Assembly (NCBI RefSeq): GCF_001277295.1
Contig: NZ_CP011456.1
Location: 2,356,001 to 2,420,000, forward strand
Reading direction: 5' to 3'
Source of the DNA: Anabaena sp. WA102
GTDB lineage: Bacteria; Cyanobacteriota; Cyanobacteriia; Cyanobacteriales; Nostocaceae
DNA: 64,000 bases
Shown: piece by piece, positions 27,901 to 35,492 of the stretch
Numbering within the stretch: position 1 is the first letter of the stretch
How the letters are laid out: each line of letters opens with the position of its first letter
Translations under genes and position numbers: made by a program
The notes under the pieces: model-generated
Databases searched by the model: none
What the model was told of the DNA's origin: nothing
The model's input: the letters and a program-made list of their open reading frames with translations, nothing else

Positions 27901-30192
27901 TAATAATATATCAATTCGTTTGAGAATTGGTTTAAATTCACCTATATGAAAACGCTGGCTTAGTTGAGAGCGTTGAATTTTGCCTATGGCAGTTTTGGGA
28001 ATAATTTCTTTATCTACCGGAATTAAAAAATCTGGATTAATTCCTATTTGGTTGACAACCTGAACGCGAATCTCTTTGAGGAGATTTATCAAAGTTTGAT
28101 CATCAGCAACTTGGGAATTAAAAAAGATGGCTAATTTATCGGTATTGCTGGCATTCACACGGACAGGACAGGCGGCTGTATAAGATATTTCTACCCCGTC
28201 AACTTCTTCCACAGCAGCTTCAATTTCGTGGCAATAATAATTAAGTCCATTGATAATAATTACATCTTTTTGTCGTCCAGTAATCGTTAAACGTCCTGAA
28301 CGCAGAGTGCCTAAATCTCCGGTATTAAACCAACCATCTTCAGTGAAAGCTTCTTGGTTTGCTTGGGGATTTTGATAGTAACCAGATGTGACAGATGCAC
28401 CTTTTACCTGCAATTGTCCAATTGTTTCTTCCTCAACTACCTGATTTTCAGTATTGACAATTCGCATAGCAAATCCAGGAATAGGCGCTCCCACTTCCAC
28501 AAATTTTTGTTCGTTTGTCGTTGAGTCCAATAAAAAACTGTCAGAATAAGTAACTGCTGAAGATGTCTCAGACATTCCCCACGCTGGGTGCATTGCTGTG
28601 GAAGGGAGTTGATAGGATTTCAATAACTGCAAAAATCTTCTGGTTGTTTTGGCATCAATAATTTCACCTGCATTTAAAATAAATCCCATTGAGGATAAAT
28701 CCCATTGGGGAGTCCGCTGGGTTAAAAGCTTTTCTAGTTGTTCATTTATCAGTCCATAAGCGAAATTAGGACTCCAGGTAATTGTGGCTCGATAATGAGA
28801 AATCCAATCTAACCATTTTGTCGGTTCTTGCAAAACCAATTCAATGGGAGCATGGATTTGCTGACAGCCCAAAAATACATCCCGGAAGTGGAACATAATT
28901 ATCCCCCCAACATGATCTAGGGGAAACCAATTCAAAGAAACATCCTCTTTCGTGAAACCATTCATTAGAGTAGTCCCAGCAGAACGTCCAATCAAACTGC
29001 TATGACTCTGCATAACAGCTTTAGGTGTACCTGTACTTCCAGAAGTCAAAAGCAAAATCGCTAAATCTTCTGGTTGGCTGTTATGAAAGTTGAAATCTGG
29101 TTCAGATTTGTAGAGATTATCAATAATCTCAACTTGAAAATTTTCTAAATTAAAAAGTTTTGAGAAATCATGAATTTGAGGACATAAAGAAGCACTTGTT
29201 AATACAAGGGGTTTCTCTAACATCTGCCAAACATTCTGGAGTTTGCTTGTGGTACTGTTGATTTGATTATAGGATGGGGCGATGGATATGGGTACTGGCA
29301 CAAATCCCCCTAATACGCAACCCCAAAAAGCAGATATAAAATCTTGATTGTTTTCTAATTGAAAAATTACTTTGTCTTGGGGTTTCAGTCCTAACTTTTT
29401 TAATCCAGCTAAAATTCTTTGGGCATCTTCCCATAATTCCCGATAAGATTGAATTTTCTCGCTACCATCGGACTGAATGTAGATGATCCCATTAGTTGAT
29501 TGTTCAGCCGCTCGTTGCAACACTTCTCCTAATGTTTTGGGAGCGTTTCCTGGGTATTGCAGGGGTTCTCCATGACTAATAGCCGGCTTTTTTGATTCTA
29601 TGTTCTGGTTAGTTTCTCTCTTTTCCCTAGATGTAATTGTTGGTATTTGAGTCTGATTATCTTCAGAAACTATTGCTGGAACTTCTGGTAATAAATCCTC
29701 TAAATGAAGAGGGGGAATTATCTTTACTTGCGGCTCAACTACAACTGCAACGCGCTCAATTTCTAATGATGAGTTTAGTTGTTTTTCTACACTATCTATC
29801 AAGTCAGAATCAATAACTTCTAATTTCAATAATGCAGCTTTATCTATCTTTCCGGTAACTGTTAAGGGTATGCTAGATACTGGGATGTAAGCTTTTGGCA
29901 GTAAAGATTCTGGTATAAGATTTTGTAGTTCTGATTGGATTTGTTCTGGGGATATGGGTAGATTAGAAACTATGTAAGCAACTAATTCAGATTGACCGCT
30001 TTGAGTTTTATTGATGAGAACAACACAGTCTTCAATTAAGGGGTTTGATAATAGAGTGGACTCTACAAAAGAGGGGGAAGAGGCTAAATTAGCCGCCTCT
30101 GTGTTATTTTCCTCTGACTTGGTCAAATTGCTTGCCTGTTTTGTGAATAAAGTGGATGTGGCAATTTCTATATTATTAACTGGGTTATTCAT
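21970..30192 (-). CDS. Hybrid NRPS: A-KR-PCP-C-A-PCP-TE
   Basis: This enzyme of about 2740 aa would make a two-unit product. A fragment of an adenylation C-terminal subdomain (about residues 45-150) precedes the first ligase (SGSTGTPKAVMQ near 380; GRQKDVIIINGLNYY near 630). A ketoreductase follows (SGGLGGVGVEIAKYLL near 1017; S-Y-N residues in SSINSFFGG and SAYAAAN near 1165), then a carrier (GGNSL near 1367), a condensation domain (HHIIADG near 1565), an amino-acid adenylation domain (TSGSTGQPKG near 2050), a carrier (GGHSL near 2440) and a thioesterase (GLSFGG near 2570). The A-KR-PCP start resembles AerA/SpuA loading modules that reduce an aryl-pyruvate to a hydroxy acid. GTG 30282 is an alternative start, but that stretch is repeat sequence. 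Confidence 0.85.
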   Translation of the reverse strand: MNNPVNNIEIATSTLFTKQASNLTKSEENNTEAANLASSPSFVESTLLSNPLIEDCVVLINKTQSGQSELVAYIVSNLPISPEQIQSELQNLIPESLLPKAYIPVSSIPLTVTGKIDKAALLKLEVIDSDLIDSVEKQLNSSLEIERVAVVVEPQVKIIPPLHLEDLLPEVPAIVSEDNQTQIPTITSREKRETNQNIESKKPAISHGEPLQYPGNAPKTLGEVLQRAAEQSTNGIIYIQSDGSEKIQSYRELWEDAQRILAGLKKLGLKPQDKVIFQLENNQDFISAFWGCVLGGFVPVPISIAPSYNQINSTTSKLQNVWQMLEKPLVLTSASLCPQIHDFSKLFNLENFQVEIIDNLYKSEPDFNFHNSQPEDLAILLLTSGSTGTPKAVMQSHSSLIGRSAGTTLMNGFTKEDVSLNWFPLDHVGGIIMFHFRDVFLGCQQIHAPIELVLQEPTKWLDWISHYRATITWSPNFAYGLINEQLEKLLTQRTPQWDLSSMGFILNAGEIIDAKTTRRFLQLLKSYQLPSTAMHPAWGMSETSSAVTYSDSFLLDSTTNEQKFVEVGAPIPGFAMRIVNTENQVVEEETIGQLQVKGASVTSGYYQNPQANQEAFTEDGWFNTGDLGTLRSGRLTITGRQKDVIIINGLNYYCHEIEAAVEEVDGVEISYTAACPVRVNASNTDKLAIFFNSQVADDQTLINLLKEIRVQVVNQIGINPDFLIPVDKEIIPKTAIGKIQRSQLSQRFHIGEFKPILKRIDILLGNSHTIPNWFYRQIWQPKSPLINKDYLNLINPTLVFLDSWGLGDYISRILSQYNLPYITVSSGENFLEINNSCYQISPKEAEHYQLLFNSLANKNIVVGQIIHLWTYDEYTGDIESLEALKLAQTPGIYSLLFLVQALAKVQDFDHSVKLLFISNHIQSILSTDLIAYEKSPALGLIKTIPQELPWLDCRHIDLTFGEVEKNGDYILQELQISSKEREVAYRNGQRFVTRLEKVDLSKEPKHPIPFQQGGTYLLSGGLGGVGVEIAKYLLRNYQARLLLIGRTPLPEKSTWDLHLQKKDAISQPIKAYQELEQLGGEVIYEAVDICDLNNLQAIVEKAKNKWGKNLDGIIHLAGRFHEQFVLAETQENLSALLRAKMLGSWTLHQLIKDKKDSFFINFSSINSFFGGSAVSAYAAANSFLDCFSHYQKYQSALQSYCFAWSMWDEIGMSAGYQMKNLTRAKGFYAMPSSQAISSMLAALHHNQRHLFIGLDGNNRNISRWQVETESLQKLTAYFTASSPVEIDADFQVKDDFGTVCTCKLVQVSEIPLTENGAIDRDKLVRRFIRQETGVLIAPRNEVEEKIAQIWQQVLNIPSLGIDDNFFELGGNSLLATQVISRIRKAFGVETSLQNLFQAPTIAQLSQLIAVDNSQSSSVTYIIQPTERTEDLPLSFAQTRLWFIDQYEGANAIYNIFQGLRLEGKLNIEALEKAVNALIVRHETLRTGFLSSEGEPVQIILPQLTLTIPVTDLGELSLEEQGLQVQHLVTQESHKPFDLKNPPLLRVSLFRLGATTHILLLTIHHIIADGWSMGVLNRELSHLYQAACKEETPSLPALPIQYADFAQWQRNWLQGDVLESQLSYWKQQLGGSLPVLELPTDHPRPAIQTYNGASISVELSLDLTNGLKALSQQEGVTLFMTLLAAFQILLYRYSGQEDIIVGTPIANRNRQEIEPLIGFFVNSLVLRTNLGGNPSFRELLKQVREVTLGAYTHQDLPFEKLVEEIQPERDLSRNPLFQVWFNMINFTGSTLLKLMDLKAENLLSQEIDSKFDLTLYLENKDKNIYLQLVYNKTLFNADTIEEMSKHFQQLLKVIVRNPEYPISNLSLLTETERYQLSCRRNLIQPSNPFTEFLKSDIKQSIPSRFQQQVEKYPHHFAIKTRNYEWTYEELNQQANNIAQQLLAYLPHEQIRIALLFEHDAPMIATILGVLKLGQIYVTLDPDYPQDRVSYILEDSLASLIITNDHNFDKAQDLVGEKLRIINIDQIEITDIYEEINQKISADTIAYLLYTSGSTGQPKGVIQNHGNVIHFIRNYTNNLHISTQDKLTLFSSYSSDAAVIDIFGTLLNGATLYPFDLKQEGLANLSQWLREQEITIYHSTPTVYRYFLNSVTDKKDLEKIRLVVLGGETVVKQDVELYGEYFADDCIFVNGLGCTESSFNLQYLINKEIAIPGNSISVGYPFDDTEILLLDSDRMPTDIIGEIAIRSHHLALGYWRKPELTAEVFLPDPTGGKRRIYRTGDWGRFLPDGSLKFLGRKDFQVKIRGFRIELGEIEAVISKHPDVLNTVTIVREDIPGDKRLIAYIVLQPQGRLTQTELRQLVKQKLPDYMIPSAFVFLEKIPLTPNGKIDRRALPAPDSSRQDTAKAFLAPRDELELQLTKIWEKVLARKPIGVRDNFFDLGGHSLLGVKLLAQIQKSFPSNLPLSILFQTPTVEELAKVLRQKKVTPPWYSLVPIQPGGSRPILFGIHHIYFNDLSRYLGPEQPIYALHYAMAEATYRALSLPKMEDLAAHYIEEMRTLQPEGPYFLMGLSFGGVVAYEMAQQLVAQGQEVGLLALFDTHIERGRKLLPLRQRVANLLRLTLPELMERVNGRVKAKLLVLRYGNQYLPHIYNREGMVATAKAYTPKPYPGRVNLFKAMDVSVSSVNYQIEPPELGWRKFITGELEIHEVPGSHIGILEEPNIQILAEKLRVCMDKALGDFEV

Positions 30193-30525
30193 ATAATTGA
30201 TGTTAGATGTCAATTTTAAACAAGTTGGTTCTACCGCTCCTCTTATGATATTTTCAACAAAAACACATCCTAAAACCCTCACTCTGCTTAGATTTGAGGT
30301 TTAAATATCCTAGAGAGGTAGTAATGGTTATGACTGCAAAATAGGAATGTTTTAGCATAAAGGGAGCGGGTGAGAAAAAAAGTGGCTCTGCTAAAAAAAC
30401 AATGAGCCACTAATTCTTATAAGTATGTTTGTGGAAGCAAGGATAAACGACAATGCTAATTAAATAATTCTAATGAACTGATTTTTTAGACAAGATGTTT
30501 ACCTCATGTAATATCCATTCAAACA
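30193..30525. other. NRPS upstream region
   Basis: This region holds the likely control sequences of the NRPS gene. The segment 30225-30310 (GGTTCTACCGCTCC, TGATATTTTC) resembles 52970-53040, so it is a dispersed repeat rather than conserved coding sequence. This is why the 30 extra codons of the long NRPS frame were not used. No clear promoter was identified. Confidence 0.45.
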
Positions 30526-30819
30526 TTATTTACACTCAAAAGAGTATTTAAGAAGTTGACTACCAGTGTTGTCATAATAAACACCAGGTTGATCATTCAT
30601 GATGAATGAAACAGTCTCTCCTGGTTGTAAGGAAATAGTCTGTGATTTACCACTGGCAACAACTTGGTTATTTTTCAATGCCACTAATGTTGATGGTTTG
30701 ACACCAGAGAATCGCATAGGGAATAAAAATCCATTTTGATCACGATCCAATGCACTACCGTTAGCATCTACAATGTTAGCAGGGTTTGGATCTGTACCAA
30801 AATTCCACTGTCCTGTAGC
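30526..30819 (-). pseudogene. C-terminal fragment of a secreted-type protein
   Basis: The open frame runs upstream to a TGA at 30820-30822 and contains no good start; the only candidate is TTG at 30750. The fragment includes GQWNFGTDPNPANIVDANGS, RFSGVKPSTLVALKNN and GETVSFIMNDQPGVYYDN, a beta-rich, extracellular-looking composition. It looks like the tail of a larger protein whose front is lost. Family unknown. There is no functional evidence. Confidence 0.4.
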
Positions 30820-31463
30820 TCAGTATAAACCTACCATATGGTGTGTTATATTGTCAATTCTTTAAAAGATAAAATTAATAATTGTTACATTAGCACAAGG
30901 AAACCGGCATCCCAATAATCGTAAATAGAATGCTATAAGTAGTGAGACAGAATTAATTACACAATGTCATTGCGTAAGCGTTGCGTGGCGTTAGCCATAT
31001 GGAACGAAGTGAAATGAGGCAATCGCAAGGGTTGTGATTGCTTCCCTTCGCTCGCAATGACTGTAAATATTTTTGTCCAATTACTTAGGATTAGGATTAA
31101 TTTTTGTTTTTGAAAAAGCTCCGTATATTTGATGAAGACTGGGAAAATCAAAGGTAGTGTTTCGGATAAACAATTTCTCTGCGGTTATTTTGCAGCAATG
31201 TTCCAATTAAGTTTTTGGATCTTTACAGCACTTCCCGGTGTTATGAGGTAGAAGAACCCCTCCCCCTTCGGGTTCACCAGTCGCCTATGGTGGGAAACCC
31301 GCCTACAGCGCTGGTTCACCGCAAGCGATGAGGGGGCTAAGATGTACCCCATAAGAGCGGAAACCGCTGTATATCCCCTTTTTTATTTGAAACTTGCGAT
31401 GTCTGGCTTAAAGGTGGGACTCTTGGGATGTGCAAAGCGTTCCGAAGAAAAGAAAAGCTTTTT
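30820..31463. repeat. Intergenic region with two dispersed repeats
   Basis: Positions 30937-31078 are the second copy of the 143-bp repeat at 19045-19187. Positions 31224-31371 are the longer copy of the TACAGC-ended MITE at 18740-18845, with an inserted segment of about 45 bp containing CACCAGTCGCC and CGCTGGTTCACC. No gene is supported. Confidence 0.65.
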
Positions 31464-31721
31464 TTACCCACCATTTACAGGTGGAATTAACACTACTTCG
31501 TCACCATTTTGAACAATGGTATCTGGTTCAACAAATTGTAAGTTGATACCAAAACGAGTTATTTCACGCCATTGGCTGAGTTCTGGATGTTCCTTAATTA
31601 GGCGATCGCACACAGCTTGCACAGGTGTACCATAGGGAAACTCCCACACTAACTCATTCACCCCATAAACTTCTTGATAAACAGCAAATAACTTAACGGT
31701 GACAGCGATAGATTGGGACAT
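31464..31721 (-). CDS. moaD: Molybdopterin synthase small subunit (MoaD/ThiS family)
   Basis: This 85-aa ubiquitin-fold protein ends in PPVNGG. The C-terminal GG is the residue pair that is adenylated and turned into a thiocarboxylate, and MoaD then gives sulfur to precursor Z together with MoaE. VTVKLFAVYQEVYG at the N-terminus and NGDEVVLIPPVNGG at the end match the family well. The lack of a moaE neighbour leaves a small chance that it is another ThiS-like sulfur carrier. It follows the AAA fragment with only eight bases between them. Confidence 0.8.
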   Translation of the reverse strand: MSQSIAVTVKLFAVYQEVYGVNELVWEFPYGTPVQAVCDRLIKEHPELSQWREITRFGINLQFVEPDTIVQNGDEVVLIPPVNGG

Positions 31722-31729
31722 ATAATTTT

Positions 31730-31918
31730 TTATACAACCTGATAATTTAATTGTTGGGGATTATTGTAAAATGAGGTTTTACTCATTATTCCCAGTCCAC
31801 CCCAAATGGCAAAATGACTACGGTTACAGATTTGGTCAAAAGCAAAGTTAATTTCTGATGTGCGTCCGACAAAATGTTCTGGAGGAACTGATTTACCAGG
31901 AAAAAAGGGATTTGACAT
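31730..31918 (-). pseudogene. N-terminal fragment of an AAA/STAND-type ATPase
   Basis: The 62-residue frame begins NPFFPGKSVPPEHFVGR and continues to FAIWGGLGIMSKTSF. The first part is the usual opening of cyanobacterial ATPases that bear a P-loop about 45 residues in. Here the P-loop is broken: the expected GxGMGKTS reads GLGIMSKTS, and the frame stops after 62 codons. All other domains are missing. It is a degraded remnant next to moaD. Confidence 0.6.
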
Positions 31919-32005
31919 GGTGAATTTGAATAGTCCGATAAATTAAAATTTTTGGGATAACAATATAATATCAGTAGTCTACTTGTTTTATCTCTTAGAA
32001 GCAAT

Positions 32006-33337
32006 ATGCAATCTGAATTCAACTTTTTTCAGCATTGGTATCCTCTCATACCAATCGAAGATATTAATCCCCAGCGACCAACATCCCTCACTTTACTAGG
32101 AATGCGCTTGGTGATTTGGAAACCCAGTAACTCAGAAACATATCGGGTATTTTTAGATCAATGTCCCCACCGTCTCGCACCATTAAGCGAAGGTAGAATA
32201 GAAACTAAAACAGGTAACTTAATGTGTAGTTATCACGGTTGGGAATTTAATGAAAATGGCATTTGTCAGCGCGTTCCCCAAGCAGAAAACCCAGAACTTA
32301 TTGCCAAAAATCAAGAAAATTTTTGTGTTATTTCCTTTCCAGTTCGTCAACAACAGGAACTACTTTGGGTGTGGACAGATCAAAAAACAGCAGCAATAGC
32401 TGAAAATACACCCTTACCTTTATCACCCCAAATAGACGCAGAAAAAGGATTTGTGTGGTCTAATTATGTTCGAGATTTGGAATACGATTGGCAAACATTA
32501 ATAGAAAATGTAGCAGATCCTAGTCATGTTCCTTTTTCTCATCATGGAGTTCAAGGTAATAGAGAAAAAGCTAGACCTATACCTCTTAATATAGTCAAAT
32601 CAACCATTAATTTAATTGAAGTAAATATCGAAAGGGGTTTCCCCACAACTATTACATTTGAACCACCTTGTAGATTAGAATATACAATTGAGCTTGGTAA
32701 TACTGGCAAAAAATTAGGTTTACTGGTTTATGCTATTCCTGTATCTCCTGGTAAATCGAGAATAGTTGCTCAATTTTCCCGCAATTTTGCTAAGACCTTA
32801 CATCGCTTTATTCCTCGTTGGTGGAATCATATTCATGAAAGAAATCTAGTATTAGATGGGGATATGATGCTACTAAATCAGCAAGAGTATTTATTACAGA
32901 AGAAACAATTACATGAAAGTTGGAAAACGGCTTATAAATTACCAACAAATGCTGATAAGTTGGTAATTGAATTTCGCAATTGGTTTGATAAATATTGTCA
33001 GGGTAAATTGCCTTGGCATGAAGTAGGAATTAATGTCAGTGAACCTACACCTATTAATGATAATCATGGGGAAATGTTGGATAGATATAAACAACATACC
33101 CAGCATTGTAGTAGTTGTCGAAGCGCAGTTAAAAATCTAGAAAGGTTGCAAATAGGACTTTTAGCATATTTTGTAATTGTTATATCTGGGGTAGCTGTAT
33201 TACCAGATCATTGGCGGTTACAGCTAGGTTTGCCACTGCTAATTACTGCACTTTTAGGTTTAGGTGCTTACAGTTGGTTGAAATTTTCGCTCATTCCTAA
33301 ATTCTACTTTGTAGATTACATCCACGCACAGAAATAA
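32006..33337 (+). CDS. Rieske non-heme iron oxygenase, pheophorbide a oxygenase-like
   Basis: This 443-aa protein has an N-terminal Rieske [2Fe-2S] domain with C53-x-H55 (DQCPHRLAP) and C74-x2-H77 (MCSYHGW). A mononuclear iron site is suggested by ENVADPSHVPFSHHG. About residues 210-300 fit the pheophorbide a oxygenase C-terminal domain, followed by a CxxC motif (HCSSC) and two membrane helices near the C-terminus. These are the features of the PaO/Tic55/PTC52 group, whose members act on chlorophyll breakdown or pigment intermediates at thylakoid or envelope membranes. The exact substrate in cyanobacteria is unclear. The gene is divergent from the AAA fragment. Confidence 0.85.
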   Translation: MQSEFNFFQHWYPLIPIEDINPQRPTSLTLLGMRLVIWKPSNSETYRVFLDQCPHRLAPLSEGRIETKTGNLMCSYHGWEFNENGICQRVPQAENPELIAKNQENFCVISFPVRQQQELLWVWTDQKTAAIAENTPLPLSPQIDAEKGFVWSNYVRDLEYDWQTLIENVADPSHVPFSHHGVQGNREKARPIPLNIVKSTINLIEVNIERGFPTTITFEPPCRLEYTIELGNTGKKLGLLVYAIPVSPGKSRIVAQFSRNFAKTLHRFIPRWWNHIHERNLVLDGDMMLLNQQEYLLQKKQLHESWKTAYKLPTNADKLVIEFRNWFDKYCQGKLPWHEVGINVSEPTPINDNHGEMLDRYKQHTQHCSSCRSAVKNLERLQIGLLAYFVIVISGVAVLPDHWRLQLGLPLLITALLGLGAYSWLKFSLIPKFYFVDYIHAQK

Positions 33338-33380
33338 ACAATTCAAAAATAAAGAATGAATCAATAATAAACTCTTACCA

Positions 33381-33433
33381 ATCACCCATTACCCATTACC
33401 CATCACCCATCACCCATTACCCATTACCCATTA
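33381..33433. repeat. Heptamer tandem repeat (CCCATTA)
   Basis: About seven copies of CCCATTA or CCCATCA lie between the convergent Rieske oxygenase and J-domain genes. The last copy runs up to the J-domain stop codon. This is a typical intergenic short tandem repeat of filamentous cyanobacteria. Confidence 0.85.
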
Positions 33434-34015
33434 CTAAAGCTTCAATTCCAAACGTTGAAAATCTTGCTGAATTTCAGACCATAAAGTTTTATTGTACGGG
33501 TCAGTTTTCAAGGCTTTTTTCAGATAAATTCTGGCTTTTGGGAGTTGTTTTTGCGTAATTAAAGCTCTTCCCCAGATTTGATAAGCGATCGCCAACCATT
33601 GACGCACCTCCCCATCCCCCGGTAAACGCGCCACTAAAGCCTCTGCTAGAGCGATCGCCTGGGGAAACCGTTTTTCCTGTAAAAACCGCTGTAATTGCTC
33701 ATAAGTCTTCCACTTTAACCGCTGTTCAATCTCCTGCAAATTTTGTGGACGAGGTGTAACCATTGTTTTCGGTGCTGCTGGTTGAGTTTGCACTTCTGTC
33801 GCACTAGTCCTTGGGTTAATTTCCTCCGGCAGTAAAACCGTTTGGAGAAACTTATAAGCCTCAGTTACCGCAATAAACTTATCTTTTGCTTTGAGATCAT
33901 CTGGGTTGATATCAGGATGATACTGCTGAACCAATCGGCGATAGGACGCTTTAACATCAGCAAAAGAAACTCCCGACCTTAAACCCAATATCCGGTAATA
34001 ATCTTCAAGATCCAT
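33434..34015 (-). CDS. J-domain protein with TPR-like tail
   Basis: This 193-aa protein starts with a J domain (DYYRILGLRSG, HPD at residues 33-35), the region that stimulates the ATPase of DnaK. The glycine-rich and zinc domains of true DnaJ are absent. The C-terminal half (about residues 100-190) has helical TPR-like repeats, for example FPQAIALAEALVARLPGDGE and PKARIYLKKALKTDP, which could bind a client. It is likely a DnaK co-chaperone of the cyanobacterial J-TPR type. It lies about 100 bp before the clpP/clpR block on the opposite side of its transcription end, same strand. Confidence 0.8.
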   Translation of the reverse strand: MDLEDYYRILGLRSGVSFADVKASYRRLVQQYHPDINPDDLKAKDKFIAVTEAYKFLQTVLLPEEINPRTSATEVQTQPAAPKTMVTPRPQNLQEIEQRLKWKTYEQLQRFLQEKRFPQAIALAEALVARLPGDGEVRQWLAIAYQIWGRALITQKQLPKARIYLKKALKTDPYNKTLWSEIQQDFQRLELKL

Positions 34016-34119
34016 GTTGCTTCATTTGACTTCAATTCAAAATTCAAAACTAAAAATTCAAACCGAGAAACTCAGACTTTTGAACCTTACAGCTTGAATT
34101 TTGAATCATTTTCCCCTAT

Positions 34120-34713
34120 TTAAATACGTTCTTCAATCACACGATCAATTAAACCGTATTCCTTAGCTTCTTGAGCAGACATAAAAAAGTCACGATTCAT
34201 GTCCTTCTCGATTTTCTCTAAAGATTGACCAGTATTATCAACATAAATTTGATTTAACTGGTGACGAAGCCGTAAAATCTCCCTAGCCTCAATGGCGATA
34301 TCGCTTGCCTGACCACGAGTTCCACCTGAAGGTTGATGAATCATAATTCGGGAGTGAGGCAAAGCCATCCGCTTCCCCTTTGTCCCCGCAGCCAACAGAA
34401 AAGATCCCATAGAAGCAGCTAAACCGACACAAATTGTCACCACCTCAGACTTAATGTGTTGCATAGTATCGTAAATCGCCAATCCCGCAGTCACCGAACC
34501 ACCGGGAGAATTGATATACAAATAAATTGGCTTAGTTTGATCATCGGAATCTAAATAGAGCAAATAAGCGACAATCGCATTAGCGATACCATCATCTACT
34601 TCCTCCGTCAAAAAAATAATGCGCTCCCGAAATAGACGATCTTCGAGATCGATCCATTGTTCATAGGTGCTACCTGGGAGACGATAAGGAACTTTGGGAA
34701 TACCAATAGGCAT
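34120..34713 (-). CDS. clpP: ATP-dependent Clp protease proteolytic subunit
   Basis: This 197-aa protein is an active-type ClpP. It has the catalytic serine in GLAASMGSFLLAAG, the catalytic histidine in RIMIHQPSGG and the aspartate in KDMNRDFF. ClpP assembles in heptameric rings fed by ClpC or ClpX. The gene follows two non-catalytic ClpR-like genes on the same strand, with an 86-bp gap, matching the clpR-clpP3 arrangement of cyanobacteria in which ClpP3 and ClpR form a mixed core. The expected product would be ClpP3. Confidence 0.9.
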   Translation of the reverse strand: MPIGIPKVPYRLPGSTYEQWIDLEDRLFRERIIFLTEEVDDGIANAIVAYLLYLDSDDQTKPIYLYINSPGGSVTAGLAIYDTMQHIKSEVVTICVGLAASMGSFLLAAGTKGKRMALPHSRIMIHQPSGGTRGQASDIAIEAREILRLRHQLNQIYVDNTGQSLEKIEKDMNRDFFMSAQEAKEYGLIDRVIEERI

Positions 34714-34799
34714 AGGACAATTTTAGTGAAGACTATGAAAATAGAACTGGAGAATTTCCGTCAAAGTTGAGAAGCCAGAATCCAAAATAGAGAGCAAAC

Positions 34800-35453
34800 T
34801 CAAATAGAGCTTGGCAAATTCTTGGTACTTTCTAGCACCCGATCAATTATTCCGTATTCCTTCGCTTCCTGGGGAGTCATATAGAAAATACGTTCACTAT
34901 CTTTCGAGATTTTTTCGGCTGTCTGTCCCGTATTTTGGGAAAAAATATCAAAAATTATCTTTTCTTTCTGCAACACCTCTTCCGCATTCACTTGAATATC
35001 TGTTGCTTGACCCTGAGTAGCCACACTAGACTGAGTCAGAGCAATATTGGCATGAGGTAGACTGAATCTTTTTCCCTTCGCCCCAGATGATAGAATCAAT
35101 GCTGCCATACCCACTGCTTGACCCAAACAGATAGTAATAATTTCTGACTTGATGTACTGGATTGTGTCATAAACTGACAAACAAGCCCTAATTGACATCA
35201 TTCCCAAACTTTCATCCATACCAGCCAGCACAGGATCACCCAAAGAATTGATATAAAGGTAGATTGGCTTACTCTGATCCTCGGACTCCAGATACAGCAT
35301 GGCAGATATCAGGGAATTAGCCAGAGTCGTATCCAGTGGACGATTCAAGAAGAGAATCCGCTCCTGCGCCATCCGTTGATCAATACTGACCCACTGCCAC
35401 TGGTTACCACCAGGAATGTTATAAGGAACTTTTAGTGATGAATCAACAGCCAT
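34800..35453 (-). CDS. clpR: ClpR-like inactive Clp protease subunit (copy B)
   Basis: This 217-aa ClpP homologue lacks the catalytic triad: the serine position reads GQAVGMAALIL (Ser to Gly) and the histidine position reads ANIALTQSS in place of MIHQP. An insertion of about 14 residues (DPVLAGMDESLGMMSIRACL) precedes the conserved CLSVYDTIQYIKS. These are marks of ClpR, which forms a mixed ring with ClpP3 in cyanobacteria and plastids. It is clearly a paralogue of the next gene upstream (QATDIQ, FSQNTGQ, AKEYGIIDRVLES shared). Which copy is the true ClpR is uncertain. Confidence 0.85.
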   Translation of the reverse strand: MAVDSSLKVPYNIPGGNQWQWVSIDQRMAQERILFLNRPLDTTLANSLISAMLYLESEDQSKPIYLYINSLGDPVLAGMDESLGMMSIRACLSVYDTIQYIKSEIITICLGQAVGMAALILSSGAKGKRFSLPHANIALTQSSVATQGQATDIQVNAEEVLQKEKIIFDIFSQNTGQTAEKISKDSERIFYMTPQEAKEYGIIDRVLESTKNLPSSI

Positions 35454-35492
35454 AGGGTTAATTAGAAGAAATTAGAGATGATGAGAACCAAC

